Positions 50,144 to 58,078 of a DNA stretch of 64,000 bases are shown in pieces (the stretch's first letter is position 1; each line of letters opens with the position of its first letter). Made by a program: the position numbers and the translations under genes. The notes beneath the pieces are model-generated. The model made no database searches. It had not been told where the DNA came from and saw only the letters and a list, made by a program, of their open reading frames with translations. The stretch is from Rhodothermus sp. (lineage in GTDB: Bacteria > Bacteroidota > Rhodothermia > Rhodothermales > Rhodothermaceae): the NCBI GenBank assembly GCA_030950375.1, contig JAUZRN010000010.1, forward strand, positions 62,001 through 126,000, read 5' to 3'.

Positions 50144-51733
50144 ATGCAACGGCTGCTGCACCGCGACGCTTTTCTGGCGCGCCTGCGCCAGACGGAATGC
50201 TGGGATATGATCGTGATCGGCGGAGGCGCCACGGGACTGGGCGTAGCACTGGATGCAGCTGTCCGGGGCTTTCGAACCGTCCTCTTCGAACAGCACGACT
50301 TCGGTAAAGGCACCTCAAGCCGAAGCACCAAGCTCATCCACGGCGGCGTGCGCTACCTGCGCGCAGGCGATCTGGGCCTGGTGCGCGAAGCGCTACGGGA
50401 ACGCGGCCGACTGCGCCAAAACGCACCGCATCTGGTCTGGCCACGACGGTTTGTGGTGCCGTGCTACCGGTGGTGGGAACGGCCATTCTACGGTGCCGGC
50501 CTCTGGCTCTACGATCGCCTGGCCGGACAGGCCCGCTTGGGGACCACCCGCCGACTCGACACTGCCGAAACCCGTGCTCTGCTGCCAACCCTGCGGACCG
50601 ACCAGCTACGAGGAGGCCTGACTTACCTCGATGGACAGTTCGACGATGCCCGCTTGCTCATACACCTGGCCTGGACAGCCGCCGAACACGGGGCCACCGT
50701 GCTCAACTACATGCCCGTCGAGGCACTTTTCGGCACGAAAAAGCGCCTGGAAGGCGTCGTCGTGCGGGATCGGGAATCAGGCGAACGCCTGCAGGTACGC
50801 GGTCGCGTGATCATCAATGCCACAGGTGTCTTCGCCGATGCCGTGCGTCGTCTGGACAACCCGGATGCGCTTCCCTTGATCGTACCCAGCCAAGGTATAC
50901 ATCTGGTGCTCCCTCGTCATTTTCTGCCTGGCGAAGCGGCCCTGCTTGTTCCACAGACCGACGACGGGCGCGTTCTCTTCGTGATTCCCTGGCATGGACA
51001 GGTACTGCTGGGGACTACCGACGTGCCGGTAGCCACCCCCACCCTGGAACCGCTGCCTACCGAAGACGAGATCACCTACCTGCTGAGGCATGCAGCACGT
51101 TATCTGGAGCCAGCCCCTACCCGCGCCGACATCCGGGCGGTTTTCGCCGGGCTGCGCCCGCTGGTACAGCAAGGCCGTCTACAGGACGACACAGCCCAGC
51201 TCTCGCGTGAGCACATCATCGTGACGTCGCGACGTGGGTTGGTCACCATCACCGGCGGCAAGTGGACTACCTATCGCCTCATGGCTGAAGAGACGGTGGA
51301 CAGAGCGATCGAAGTGGCCGGTCTGCCTTACCGTCCTGCTTCCACAGCCACACTCCCCCTGCACGGAAGCACACTGCACGTCGACACTTCCGATCCCTGG
51401 CACCTGTACGGGAGCGATGCCCCCTATCTGCACCAGCTCATACGTGACGAACCTGAGCTGGCAACACCCTTGCATCCTCATCTGCCCTATCGGATGGTCG
51501 AAGTGGTCTGGGCTGTACGATACGAGATGGCCCGCACGCTCGAAGACGTGTTGGCACGACGCACGCGCGCGCTCTTTCTGGACGCAGCTGCCGCGCTCGA
51601 AGCAGCGCCAGCTGTAGCCAGGCGTATGGCTGTCGAACTCGGCCAATCTCATGCCTGGGTGGAAGACCAGCTCCGTGCCTTCGTCACATTGGTTCGCCGC
51701 TATGTGCCTACCTTACAGAAGGAAACAAGTTAG
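50144..51733 (+). CDS. glpD: Aerobic glycerol-3-phosphate dehydrogenase
   Basis: FAD enzyme oxidising glycerol 3-phosphate to dihydroxyacetone phosphate and feeding electrons to quinone at the membrane. The FAD fingerprint is MIVIGGGATGLGVAL (22-36), and the GlpD/GlpA signature GTSSRSTKLIHGGVRYL lies at 56-72. Later landmarks are NATGVFAD, GTTDVPV and TITGGKWTTYRLMAEE. The C-terminal domain is of GlpD type, without the iron-sulfur extension of GlpA. The start is ATG 50144; a GTG at 50111 is possible. No glpF or glpK is next to it. Confidence 0.95.
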   Translation: MQRLLHRDAFLARLRQTECWDMIVIGGGATGLGVALDAAVRGFRTVLFEQHDFGKGTSSRSTKLIHGGVRYLRAGDLGLVREALRERGRLRQNAPHLVWPRRFVVPCYRWWERPFYGAGLWLYDRLAGQARLGTTRRLDTAETRALLPTLRTDQLRGGLTYLDGQFDDARLLIHLAWTAAEHGATVLNYMPVEALFGTKKRLEGVVVRDRESGERLQVRGRVIINATGVFADAVRRLDNPDALPLIVPSQGIHLVLPRHFLPGEAALLVPQTDDGRVLFVIPWHGQVLLGTTDVPVATPTLEPLPTEDEITYLLRHAARYLEPAPTRADIRAVFAGLRPLVQQGRLQDDTAQLSREHIIVTSRRGLVTITGGKWTTYRLMAEETVDRAIEVAGLPYRPASTATLPLHGSTLHVDTSDPWHLYGSDAPYLHQLIRDEPELATPLHPHLPYRMVEVVWAVRYEMARTLEDVLARRTRALFLDAAAALEAAPAVARRMAVELGQSHAWVEDQLRAFVTLVRRYVPTLQKETS

Positions 51734-51922
51734 CCTTTTCCCCCATCTTACCCGGTACGCCTTCCTGCGCCAGACGCTTTACCCGATACGATATGCAGCG
51801 CTTTCTACCAGAGCCATGGTCTGGACACCATCATCGTGGGGAAAGCGTGTGCAGTGCCCCTGTTTCTGGAGCATTTCCTGATCCCTTTTCGCGCTGATAT
51901 CTTTCCGGGTAGTTGGTGCCGC

Positions 51923-52129
51923 TTACCTGAATTCCAATGTGCCGGATAACACGACCTGCCCTCGCTCAGTGAGCCGAGCATCTTTTTTGTAGTCATGATA
52001 CACTTCACCCGCATCCTGGAGGTCACTTAAGACCGTCAGATGCGACGCGTCCTCTTTAACCATGGCTGGCGAGGAGAGCTTCGATGCAAAAGAGCCGCGG
52101 ATCAGACGTGGTTTCTCCACAGTGATCAT
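51923..52129 (-). CDS. Small protein translationally coupled to the P1B-4 ATPase
   Basis: A 68-residue frame whose ATG overlaps the TGA of the metal ATPase (ATGA at 52126-52129), a classic coupling arrangement. The product is hydrophilic, with a Lys/Asp-rich middle and end (DYKKDARLTERGQVVLSGTLEFR region), and has no Cys or His cluster and no membrane segment. It has no recognised motif. It could be a small accessory or metal-regulated partner of the ATPase, but the overlap could also be chance. Confidence 0.5.
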   Translation of the reverse strand: MITVEKPRLIRGSFASKLSSPAMVKEDASHLTVLSDLQDAGEVYHDYKKDARLTERGQVVLSGTLEFR

Positions 52130-54477
52130 GAGGCCCGAAAACCCAGCAGTCGCAGTCCATTGAGCGAGACGAGCACGGTGGAGCCCTCATGGCCGACAAC
52201 AGCCAGGGGCAACGATAGTCCTCCAAGCAAAATAGCTCCGATCATCAGCCCCATGATACCAAAGGCTATCGTGAAGTTCATCAACAGTGTGCGACGCGTG
52301 GCCCGGCTGAGGGCCAGCACATAGGGAAGCTGGCGCAGGTCGTCGCGCATGAGCACAACGTCGGCTGTCTCCAGCGCCACATCGGTGCCGGCACCTCCCA
52401 TGGCTATGCCCACCGTAGCTGCTGCCAGCGCTGGTGCATCGTTCACACCGTCCCCTACCATCGCCGCTGCTCCGTAGCGATCGACCAACCCCTTCACATG
52501 GGCCACCTTTTGGGCCGGAAGCAGCTCAGCCTGTACCGCATCGACGCCTGCCTTGCGTCCGATCGCCTCGGCTACATACTGATTGTCGCCTGTCAGCAGC
52601 ACCACGTGTTTGATCCCCAGCCGACGCAGCTGGCGAATGACCGCGTCGGCGCCTGGACGTAACCGGTCGGCAAAGGCCAGCCAACCCAGCACTTCACGCT
52701 GGCCATCGCGTTCCTGTGCGACCAGAACGGCCGTCTGGCCTTGCTGCGCCAGCATTTCAACAGCCGTCTGGCCCTCATTGAATCCCCGAGCCTCCCGCCA
52801 CCGCGTTGCCTCGAAGTAACGCAGATTGCCCACGTGCACGGTAGTCCCTCCAACCACAGCCCGCACACCCTTACCGACTACCGCCTGAAAACTACTGGCC
52901 TCCGGAATCGGCAATCCGCGCGCTCGAGCGGCCTCAATCGTAGCCCGTGCCAGGTGGTGCTCGGAGCGTTGCTGCACAGCAGCTGCCAGCTGCAGCAGCA
53001 CCTCTTCAGACAGTCCTGTACCCTTCCGCACGCCTATCTGCACAAGACGTGTACGACCCTCAGTGAGTGTACCGGTCTTGTCGAAGGCAATGGCCTGCAC
53101 ACGAGCCAGCGCTTCCACATAAACCCCACCCTTAAAAAGCACACCACGCCGGGCACCGGCTGCAATGGCCGAAAGCACAGCCGCCGGGGTAGAGATCACA
53201 ACGGCACAGGGCGAAGCTGCGACCATAAGTGTCATGGCCCGATAAAAGGCCTGCGCGAACGGCTCACCCAGCAACACGGTCGGGATCACAATAGCCAACG
53301 CTGTCATGGCCAGTACCCCCAGCGCGTAAGGCTGTTCGAGCCGATCAATGAGCCGCTGCGTGACGGCTTTTTCGCTCTGCGCCCGCTCGACCAGCTCAAT
53401 CATGCGGGCCAGCGTCGAGGCCGAAGCCGGACGCGTCACGCGTACCTCCAGGCTCCCCGTCGTGTTGATTGTACCTGCAAATACTTCCTGTCCCGGTCCC
53501 TTATCCACCGGCATCGACTCACCCGTAATGGAACTTTCGTCCAGTGCACTTTCACCCCGAACGATGATCCCATCAAGCGGCACGCGATCGCCCGGCCGCA
53601 ACACAAAGATCTCACCTACCTGGACCTCTTCAACCGGCAGCTCGATCTCCTGTCCATCGCGCAACACACGCGCCCGATCCGGACGCAGCTGCATGAGCGC
53701 CTGAATGGCCCGACGCGAACGGCCAATAGCGTAATGCTGCAGCAAATTCGACAGCGAAAACAAAAAAAGTAGTGTGGCGCCCTCAGCCGGTGCTCCAATT
53801 GCAAGCGCGCCAAGCGCCGCCAGCACCATGAGCAGGTCCACGTCAACCGTCCGATGCCGGAGCGCGTCAATGCCATTGCGCAGACCATCCCAGCCGCCAA
53901 ATACGTACGCCACGGCGTAGGCCACAGCTGCTACGATCGGAGCCCCCAGACGACCGGCCAACCAGCCTGTAATAAGCCCCACCAGCGTCAGCGCCACAAA
54001 TAGCGCCTCGCGGCGCGTGCCCTTAAACCATACCTGCCAGGTAACTTCCGGCTTCGATGGCAGCGTGCGCACGCCCAGCCGTTCGACCACCCGTGCCAGC
54101 TCCTCGGGAGACGTCTGCGCAGCATCATAGAGAATGTGCAGCACACCGCCCCGAAACGAAACATGTGCCTTTCGCACACCCGGCAACGCCTGCAACCGAC
54201 GCTCCAGCGACAACGCACAGGCCTCACAGCTACGGCCACCCTGCTGTTGAACGTACAACGTGCAGTGAGCCGGACGCTCCTCAAAGGCCGCCGCCAGCTG
54301 TCGTGCCATTCGTTCGGCTTCGACGGCCGACAGCTTCGTCCGATCATAGGTGAGTATCAGACGCTCCGCGCTCGGATCCACCACCACCTGCACTAACCCA
54401 TCCACTCCGGCTGCCGACTGCTCGACCAGCTCCGCACAGGCTTTCTCCTGAGCTGCTATACGCCAATCTTTAGCCAT
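52126..54477 (-). CDS. P1B-4-type metal-exporting ATPase (SPC/HEGST)
   Basis: A 783-residue heavy-metal P-type ATPase. Two N-terminal ferredoxin-like folds occur: residues about 12-65 without Cys, and about 72-138 with CEAC (84-87). The transport helix motif is SPC (422-424, ASPCAVVIS) rather than CPC. Phosphorylation Asp466 is in DKTGTLTEG, and the last helices carry HEGST (763-767). SPC plus HEGST defines the P1B-4 subgroup (Co, Fe, Zn or Ni export). Other landmarks are TGES (near TM3) and GDGVNDAPALA. The direction is export from the cytosol. Most P1B-4 proteins lack an N-terminal HMA domain; this one has two HMA-like folds. Confidence 0.93.
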   Translation of the reverse strand: MAKDWRIAAQEKACAELVEQSAAGVDGLVQVVVDPSAERLILTYDRTKLSAVEAERMARQLAAAFEERPAHCTLYVQQQGGRSCEACALSLERRLQALPGVRKAHVSFRGGVLHILYDAAQTSPEELARVVERLGVRTLPSKPEVTWQVWFKGTRREALFVALTLVGLITGWLAGRLGAPIVAAVAYAVAYVFGGWDGLRNGIDALRHRTVDVDLLMVLAALGALAIGAPAEGATLLFLFSLSNLLQHYAIGRSRRAIQALMQLRPDRARVLRDGQEIELPVEEVQVGEIFVLRPGDRVPLDGIIVRGESALDESSITGESMPVDKGPGQEVFAGTINTTGSLEVRVTRPASASTLARMIELVERAQSEKAVTQRLIDRLEQPYALGVLAMTALAIVIPTVLLGEPFAQAFYRAMTLMVAASPCAVVISTPAAVLSAIAAGARRGVLFKGGVYVEALARVQAIAFDKTGTLTEGRTRLVQIGVRKGTGLSEEVLLQLAAAVQQRSEHHLARATIEAARARGLPIPEASSFQAVVGKGVRAVVGGTTVHVGNLRYFEATRWREARGFNEGQTAVEMLAQQGQTAVLVAQERDGQREVLGWLAFADRLRPGADAVIRQLRRLGIKHVVLLTGDNQYVAEAIGRKAGVDAVQAELLPAQKVAHVKGLVDRYGAAAMVGDGVNDAPALAAATVGIAMGGAGTDVALETADVVLMRDDLRQLPYVLALSRATRRTLLMNFTIAFGIMGLMIGAILLGGLSLPLAVVGHEGSTVLVSLNGLRLLGFRAS

Positions 54478-54502
54478 CCCAGAGGTCTCCTATCTTGGCC
54501 AG

Positions 54503-54877
54503 TTATCTCAAAAATGCCCACAAAATGGCAACAAGCGTCCCGATTTGTCCAACCCAGAACAAAAACATCCAGCGAATCAAATCTGCTCGCATTCCGGCCA
54601 TGCGCTCCCCGAGCCTAGCTTCTACCTCCGCTATTTGTTGCTTCAGCTTGGCTTCCACCTCCGTAATCCGCTGCTCCAATCTGGCCTCTACCTCCGTAAC
54701 TCGGCGGTCCATGCGATTTCCTTCCTCTGTCACGCGCCGTTCGAAGCGCTCTTCCAGGATACCCATTAGATTGTTGCGCTCATGATGGGCCGCTTCATTC
54801 AAAAGAGCAACCAGCGCCTCGACCCCCTCCTCGCCGAGCTTTTCACGCAACACTTTAGGCACAGTCACAATCGCCAT
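54503..54877 (-). CDS. Coiled-coil protein with C-terminal membrane anchor (DUF1640-like)
   Basis: The 124-residue protein has an N-terminal helical cap (KVLREKLGEEGVEALVALLNE), a charged coiled coil and a C-terminal transmembrane segment (about 104-121, MFLFWVGQIGTLVAILWAF). The coil is built of 11-residue units (RVTEVEARLEQ, RITEVEAKLKQ, QIAEVEARLGE), a hendecad pattern. This layout resembles the DUF1640/CCDC90 family of tail-anchored coiled-coil proteins of unknown bacterial function. It lies 25 bp upstream of the P-type ATPase on the same strand and may be co-transcribed with it. Confidence 0.78.
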   Translation of the reverse strand: MAIVTVPKVLREKLGEEGVEALVALLNEAAHHERNNLMGILEERFERRVTEEGNRMDRRVTEVEARLEQRITEVEAKLKQQIAEVEARLGERMAGMRADLIRWMFLFWVGQIGTLVAILWAFLR

Positions 54878-55143
54878 GAGTCTGCTTGGATATGCCTGTT
54901 CTCACAAAACACCAGATGCTTTACCGTAAGATATTAACACTATGCGTTCGCTACCACATGGCTACCAGAACTTCCTGGCTTTGCGGGTCCAACGCTTGAA
55001 AATCCTTCGAGATGCACTACAATTCAAATTTAAAAGCGATCCGAATCCAGTTTGCTTCTTACTCCGCCGATGGCTCTTGACTTGTGTGTGTGTGTTATCT
55101 TGCGCAGGAGTTGCTTATCAATCCAGTAAACCCTGATCTCGCC
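54878..55143. other. Divergent intergenic region before the peptide/ABC unit
   Basis: The 266-bp region is moderately AT-rich near 54920-55060. No gene is supported. A TG repeat (55084-55094) precedes the candidate promoter box, and AGGAG lies at 55117-55121. It must hold promoters for both the coiled-coil gene and the peptide gene. Confidence 0.5.
55077..55102 (+). promoter_or_regulatory. Candidate promoter of the peptide/ABC operon
   Basis: TTGACTTG (55077-55084) and TATCTTG (55096-55102) are 19 bp apart between their starts. The second box is near the Bacteroidota TAnnTTTG -7 element with one T missing. They lie about 42 bp upstream of the peptide start. A TG-dinucleotide repeat fills the spacer. 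Confidence 0.35.
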
Positions 55144-55422
55144 ATGATCAGCTGGGCTCGCAGGTTACTCCGCATCACGCTGGGCTACGTCATGCTGCAT
55201 CTCGTTGCTGGTCCGCTAACGGCCTGGGCTCAGCGCAAGCCAGAACAGGGGTTTCTGGATACGTTGCAGTGTGGCCTTGCCATTGCGGGTACCGTCGTGT
55301 TCTTTGTCGGGCTTTTTGCCGTGCCTCCTGCAGGCGCGATAGGATGGACATTATATTTAAGTAACGCTGTTCTCGGTCCAACTTCAGTGGGCACCGCATT
55401 GGTAACGCAGTGTTTGCTCTAA
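55144..55422 (+). CDS. Signal-peptide-bearing small hydrophobic peptide, candidate bacteriocin-like precursor
   Basis: The 92-residue product has a 30-residue basic/hydrophobic leader ending TAWAQ, then a 62-residue mature part. That part is mostly hydrophobic, Gly/Ala/Val/Leu-rich, and has just two cysteines, at mature positions 13 and 60, one near each end. It holds one internal Pro-Pro and few charges. A Cys pair could cyclise or dimerise it. ATG 55144 is the best start; no strong Shine-Dalgarno is seen. The next gene (GTG 55410) overlaps its end, so the peptide is tightly coupled to an ABC transporter set. It could be a secreted bioactive peptide, a membrane-active toxin or a transporter subunit. 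No family is recognised. Confidence 0.6.
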   Translation: MISWARRLLRITLGYVMLHLVAGPLTAWAQRKPEQGFLDTLQCGLAIAGTVVFFVGLFAVPPAGAIGWTLYLSNAVLGPTSVGTALVTQCLL

Positions 55423-56168
55423 GTCCGTTTCGCTTCTGGCTTCGGCTTAACTACCGCCTGATCGACCGGGGATGGTCGTTGCTGGGATTTTGGGCATTGG
55501 TCGCCCTGAGCGGGATCGGCATTTTTACGCTGGGCTTTATCCTGCCCCTGTTTCAGAGCATGTATCCCCGGAACGCCGGCAATGCGGCCACCTATACCGT
55601 TACCATGCTGTTGTATGGCTACCTGATATTAGTCTACCCTGCTTTTCGGCTTGTCCGACGAACCGACTGGCACCGGAATGTGCTGTTTCGCTCCCCCCAT
55701 CATCCGGGCCATGCACTGGCTTTTTTTGTGCTGGAGCCCGGCCTGCTGATGCTCGCCGGCTTTTACCTGCTGGGGCTGGCCGTCGGGTTCGTCGCATTTT
55801 TCCCGGTGGCGCAGGCGCTGGCAGCCATCGGGCTGACGTTGCTGGCCCTGATAGGACTGATGGCGCTCCTGTTTGTCGCATGGTATCGGTGGGGAAATCG
55901 ACTTCAGGGACGTCGCGCATTGCTCCAGCTGGTACTGATAGGCGGCTGGCTTCTTATTCTGCCGAATACAGCGGCCAACTGGATTCCGGCCGTTCGGACG
56001 TTCGTTGCCTGGTTGCTTTCGCTATCTCAGTATGTGCCGTTGCTGGGACCCTACGGTGAGGCCATGGCGGCCATGCTGAGCGGTACCCCCGTGCTGACGC
56101 CGCTCCTGTGGCTGTTGGGGCATACGGCCGCCATGCTACTGATTGCCTGGTGGGTCAGCCGGGGATGA
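55410..56168 (+). CDS. ABC-type membrane protein A of the peptide/ABC unit
   Basis: The 252-residue protein has about six transmembrane segments. It starts at GTG 55410, inside the end of the peptide gene. Its N-terminus (FRFWLRLNYRLIDRGW) resembles that of the next protein (HRLLFRLHYRYRHGW), so the two are probably diverged duplicates forming a heterodimeric permease. The next gene begins 4 bp after its stop. It carries no substrate-binding domain, in keeping with ABC-2-type exporters used for peptides, lipids or self-immunity. Confidence 0.75.
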   Translation: MFALSPFRFWLRLNYRLIDRGWSLLGFWALVALSGIGIFTLGFILPLFQSMYPRNAGNAATYTVTMLLYGYLILVYPAFRLVRRTDWHRNVLFRSPHHPGHALAFFVLEPGLLMLAGFYLLGLAVGFVAFFPVAQALAAIGLTLLALIGLMALLFVAWYRWGNRLQGRRALLQLVLIGGWLLILPNTAANWIPAVRTFVAWLLSLSQYVPLLGPYGEAMAAMLSGTPVLTPLLWLLGHTAAMLLIAWWVSRG

Positions 56169-56172
56169 AGCC

Positions 56173-56811
56173 ATGCAGGTGCACCGTCTGCTCTTTCGTC
56201 TGCATTACCGATATCGACACGGGTGGGCCACCTTCCTGGTCGTGGGACTGATGGCGTTGCTGCTCTGGCAGCTTGAGCGCTATGCCCCGGACGCCCATGA
56301 CACGCTCCGTCTGCTGTATGCCGTGGGCAGCAGTATGGTGCTGATCGGGCCTTTCTTCCAGTGGTTTGTCGACGATCGCGAATGGCTCTGCTATCGACTC
56401 TGGGGCCTCGATCTGGCCGAGCTGTTCCGTCGCAAAAGCCGGGTCCTGGTCCATCAACAGGGTCTGCTGGCGCTGGCCGTGCTGGCATGCTGGATCATCC
56501 TGCATCCGATCACCTGGCGCGATGATCTGCTTCGGCTGACTGCGCTGGCGCTTGTTGCTTTCGCCAGCGGCCTCGCCATCGGACTGGCCGTTTATCCGAG
56601 CGTCCGCCGCTGGGGATCGGAAGCCCCCATCGTGACCGCTTTCATCGGCGGTGGAGCCCAGCTCCTCGCCCTGGGAATGGCGCTGCTGGGATACCTGCTC
56701 CCGCTGCTGGTACCGCTGCAGTTGCTTGCCCTGTGGCGCTACAGTCGCCCGTTGTTTTCCCGAACCGCCTGTGCGCTGGATCAGATAGAACTGTTCGTCG
56801 AACGCCCATGA
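56173..56811 (+). CDS. ABC-type membrane protein B of the peptide/ABC unit
   Basis: The 212-residue protein has about six hydrophobic segments and an N-terminus paralogous to the preceding protein. A cytosolic loop with DDREWLCYRLWGLDLAELFRRKS follows the second helix and could contact the ATPase. ATG 56173 is used; the frame is open to 56143. Its TGA overlaps the ATG of the ATPase gene (ATGA at 56808-56811), so translation of permease and ATPase is coupled. Confidence 0.75.
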   Translation: MQVHRLLFRLHYRYRHGWATFLVVGLMALLLWQLERYAPDAHDTLRLLYAVGSSMVLIGPFFQWFVDDREWLCYRLWGLDLAELFRRKSRVLVHQQGLLALAVLACWIILHPITWRDDLLRLTALALVAFASGLAIGLAVYPSVRRWGSEAPIVTAFIGGGAQLLALGMALLGYLLPLLVPLQLLALWRYSRPLFSRTACALDQIELFVERP

Positions 56812-57554
56812 GAGCGATCGCGCTGGAGGTTCAGCATTGCGCCAAGCGCTTTCGCAGCCGCAAAGGTCGCGTCCAGGCGCTTCAGGAGGTAACCTTTCAA
56901 GTCCCGGCAGGCGCCCAATGCGGCCTGCTGGGACCGAACGGAGCCGGAAAAAGCACGCTGATCCGCATCCTGGCCAACGTGCTCAAGCCGGATGCCGGCC
57001 AGATTACGGTGCTGGGCTATCCTCTTCGCTGGGGGCAGCATGCCTATAAACGCCAGGTGGGCTTCATGCTCGGAGACCTGGGACTGATGGAACGTCTCAC
57101 CGGCCGCGAACAGCTCGAACTGGCAGCGCAGCTCTACGGTCTCCCCCCGGACCAGGCCGCTGCCCGCATCGAAACGCTGACCTGTCCCTTCGAAGTGGCT
57201 ACGGCGCTCGATCGCTGGATTGAAACTTATTCGAATGGTATGCGGCGCCAGCTGGCCTTCCTGCTGGCACTGCTACATCGGCCACGGTTGATCGTGCTGG
57301 ACGAGCCTTTCGAAGCCATGGACGCGCAGGCGATCGAGACAGCCATCGACCTGCTGCGTGCGCATAACCGTGAGGGCGCCACACTGCTGATCAGTTCGCA
57401 TCGTCTCGATAAGCTTGAGCCCCTGTGCGACTACCTGGTGGTGCTACATCGGGGGCGCGTGCGCTTTGCCGGTCCGATCGCCACCTTTCGCGATCATCTG
57501 CCGGCGGACGACACGCTGGAAGCCGCTTATCTGCGCTGGCTACGGACCGTCTGA
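56808..57554 (+). CDS. ABC transporter ATP-binding protein of the peptide/ABC unit
   Basis: The 248-residue ATPase has Walker A GPNGAGKST (42-50), a signature-like YSNGMRRQLAF in place of LSGGQ, Walker B LIVLDEPFEAMD, and the switch His in ISSHRLDKLE. The fold and gene order are those of ABC-2 exporters with a separate ATPase. It drives the two membrane proteins just upstream. ATG 56808 overlaps the previous stop. It ends 11 bp before the stop of the convergent membrane-protein gene. Confidence 0.9.
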   Translation: MRAIALEVQHCAKRFRSRKGRVQALQEVTFQVPAGAQCGLLGPNGAGKSTLIRILANVLKPDAGQITVLGYPLRWGQHAYKRQVGFMLGDLGLMERLTGREQLELAAQLYGLPPDQAAARIETLTCPFEVATALDRWIETYSNGMRRQLAFLLALLHRPRLIVLDEPFEAMDAQAIETAIDLLRAHNREGATLLISSHRLDKLEPLCDYLVVLHRGRVRFAGPIATFRDHLPADDTLEAAYLRWLRTV

Positions 57555-57564
57555 ACGTTCTGGC

Positions 57565-58071
57565 CTACTCCTCATACTCCTCGGCTGCTTCTTCACCACG
57601 CCCCGGAACGGTTGGTGAAGAGCGCGCACTTTCCTGAAGCACGGTGCCCGTAACCTCTGGATGGCTGATGCGACCGCCCAGGTTGGCGGCATACCCTACG
57701 AAACCCAGCGTCACCACAGCCAGCACAAACAGCGCCGTACGCCAGGCCGGCGCCACCGAGCCACGCCGCAGCAGCGTGCCCAGTGAAAGCACGCCTAACG
57801 CAATCGTCAGATAGGCCGCCAGGGAGCCACGCTCCTCATGGGCCTCCAGGGCTGCTTCGGAGCGGCCCAGGGTTTCCACCAGCTCTTCAGCTGCCTCGCC
57901 GGTGAAATAGGTGGCTGCGGCGCCCAGCGCAGCCAGCACAAACAGCATCAGCGCCACGCGCACGACCGTTTCCTCCCGTCGCCAGGCTCCGTACACTCCA
58001 ACCAGCAATCCCAGCAGCACCGCAAACAGCGGTAGATGGTTTATCAGTAGGTGTAAATGGGCTGCATTCAT
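57565..58071 (-). CDS. Four-helix membrane protein, DUF2231-like
   Basis: The 168-residue protein starts HLHLLINHLPLFAVLLGLLVG, with His residues at the first helix as in DUF2231-type proteins, and has four hydrophobic segments (about 9-28, 36-58, 84-103, 110-131). The C-terminal tail is acidic (EEAAEEYEE). It is last of the leftward CzcBAC run, 7 bp after the CzcC-like gene stop, so it may be an accessory of metal export. Function is not known. Confidence 0.75.
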   Translation of the reverse strand: MNAAHLHLLINHLPLFAVLLGLLVGVYGAWRREETVVRVALMLFVLAALGAAATYFTGEAAEELVETLGRSEAALEAHEERGSLAAYLTIALGVLSLGTLLRRGSVAPAWRTALFVLAVVTLGFVGYAANLGGRISHPEVTGTVLQESARSSPTVPGRGEEAAEEYEE

Positions 58072-58078
58072 GGCAATA

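Noticed and set aside
55084-55143. Upstream extension of the peptide frame through the TG repeat
   Set aside because: It would place the start in a dinucleotide repeat and spoil the signal peptide; ATG 55144 fits better.
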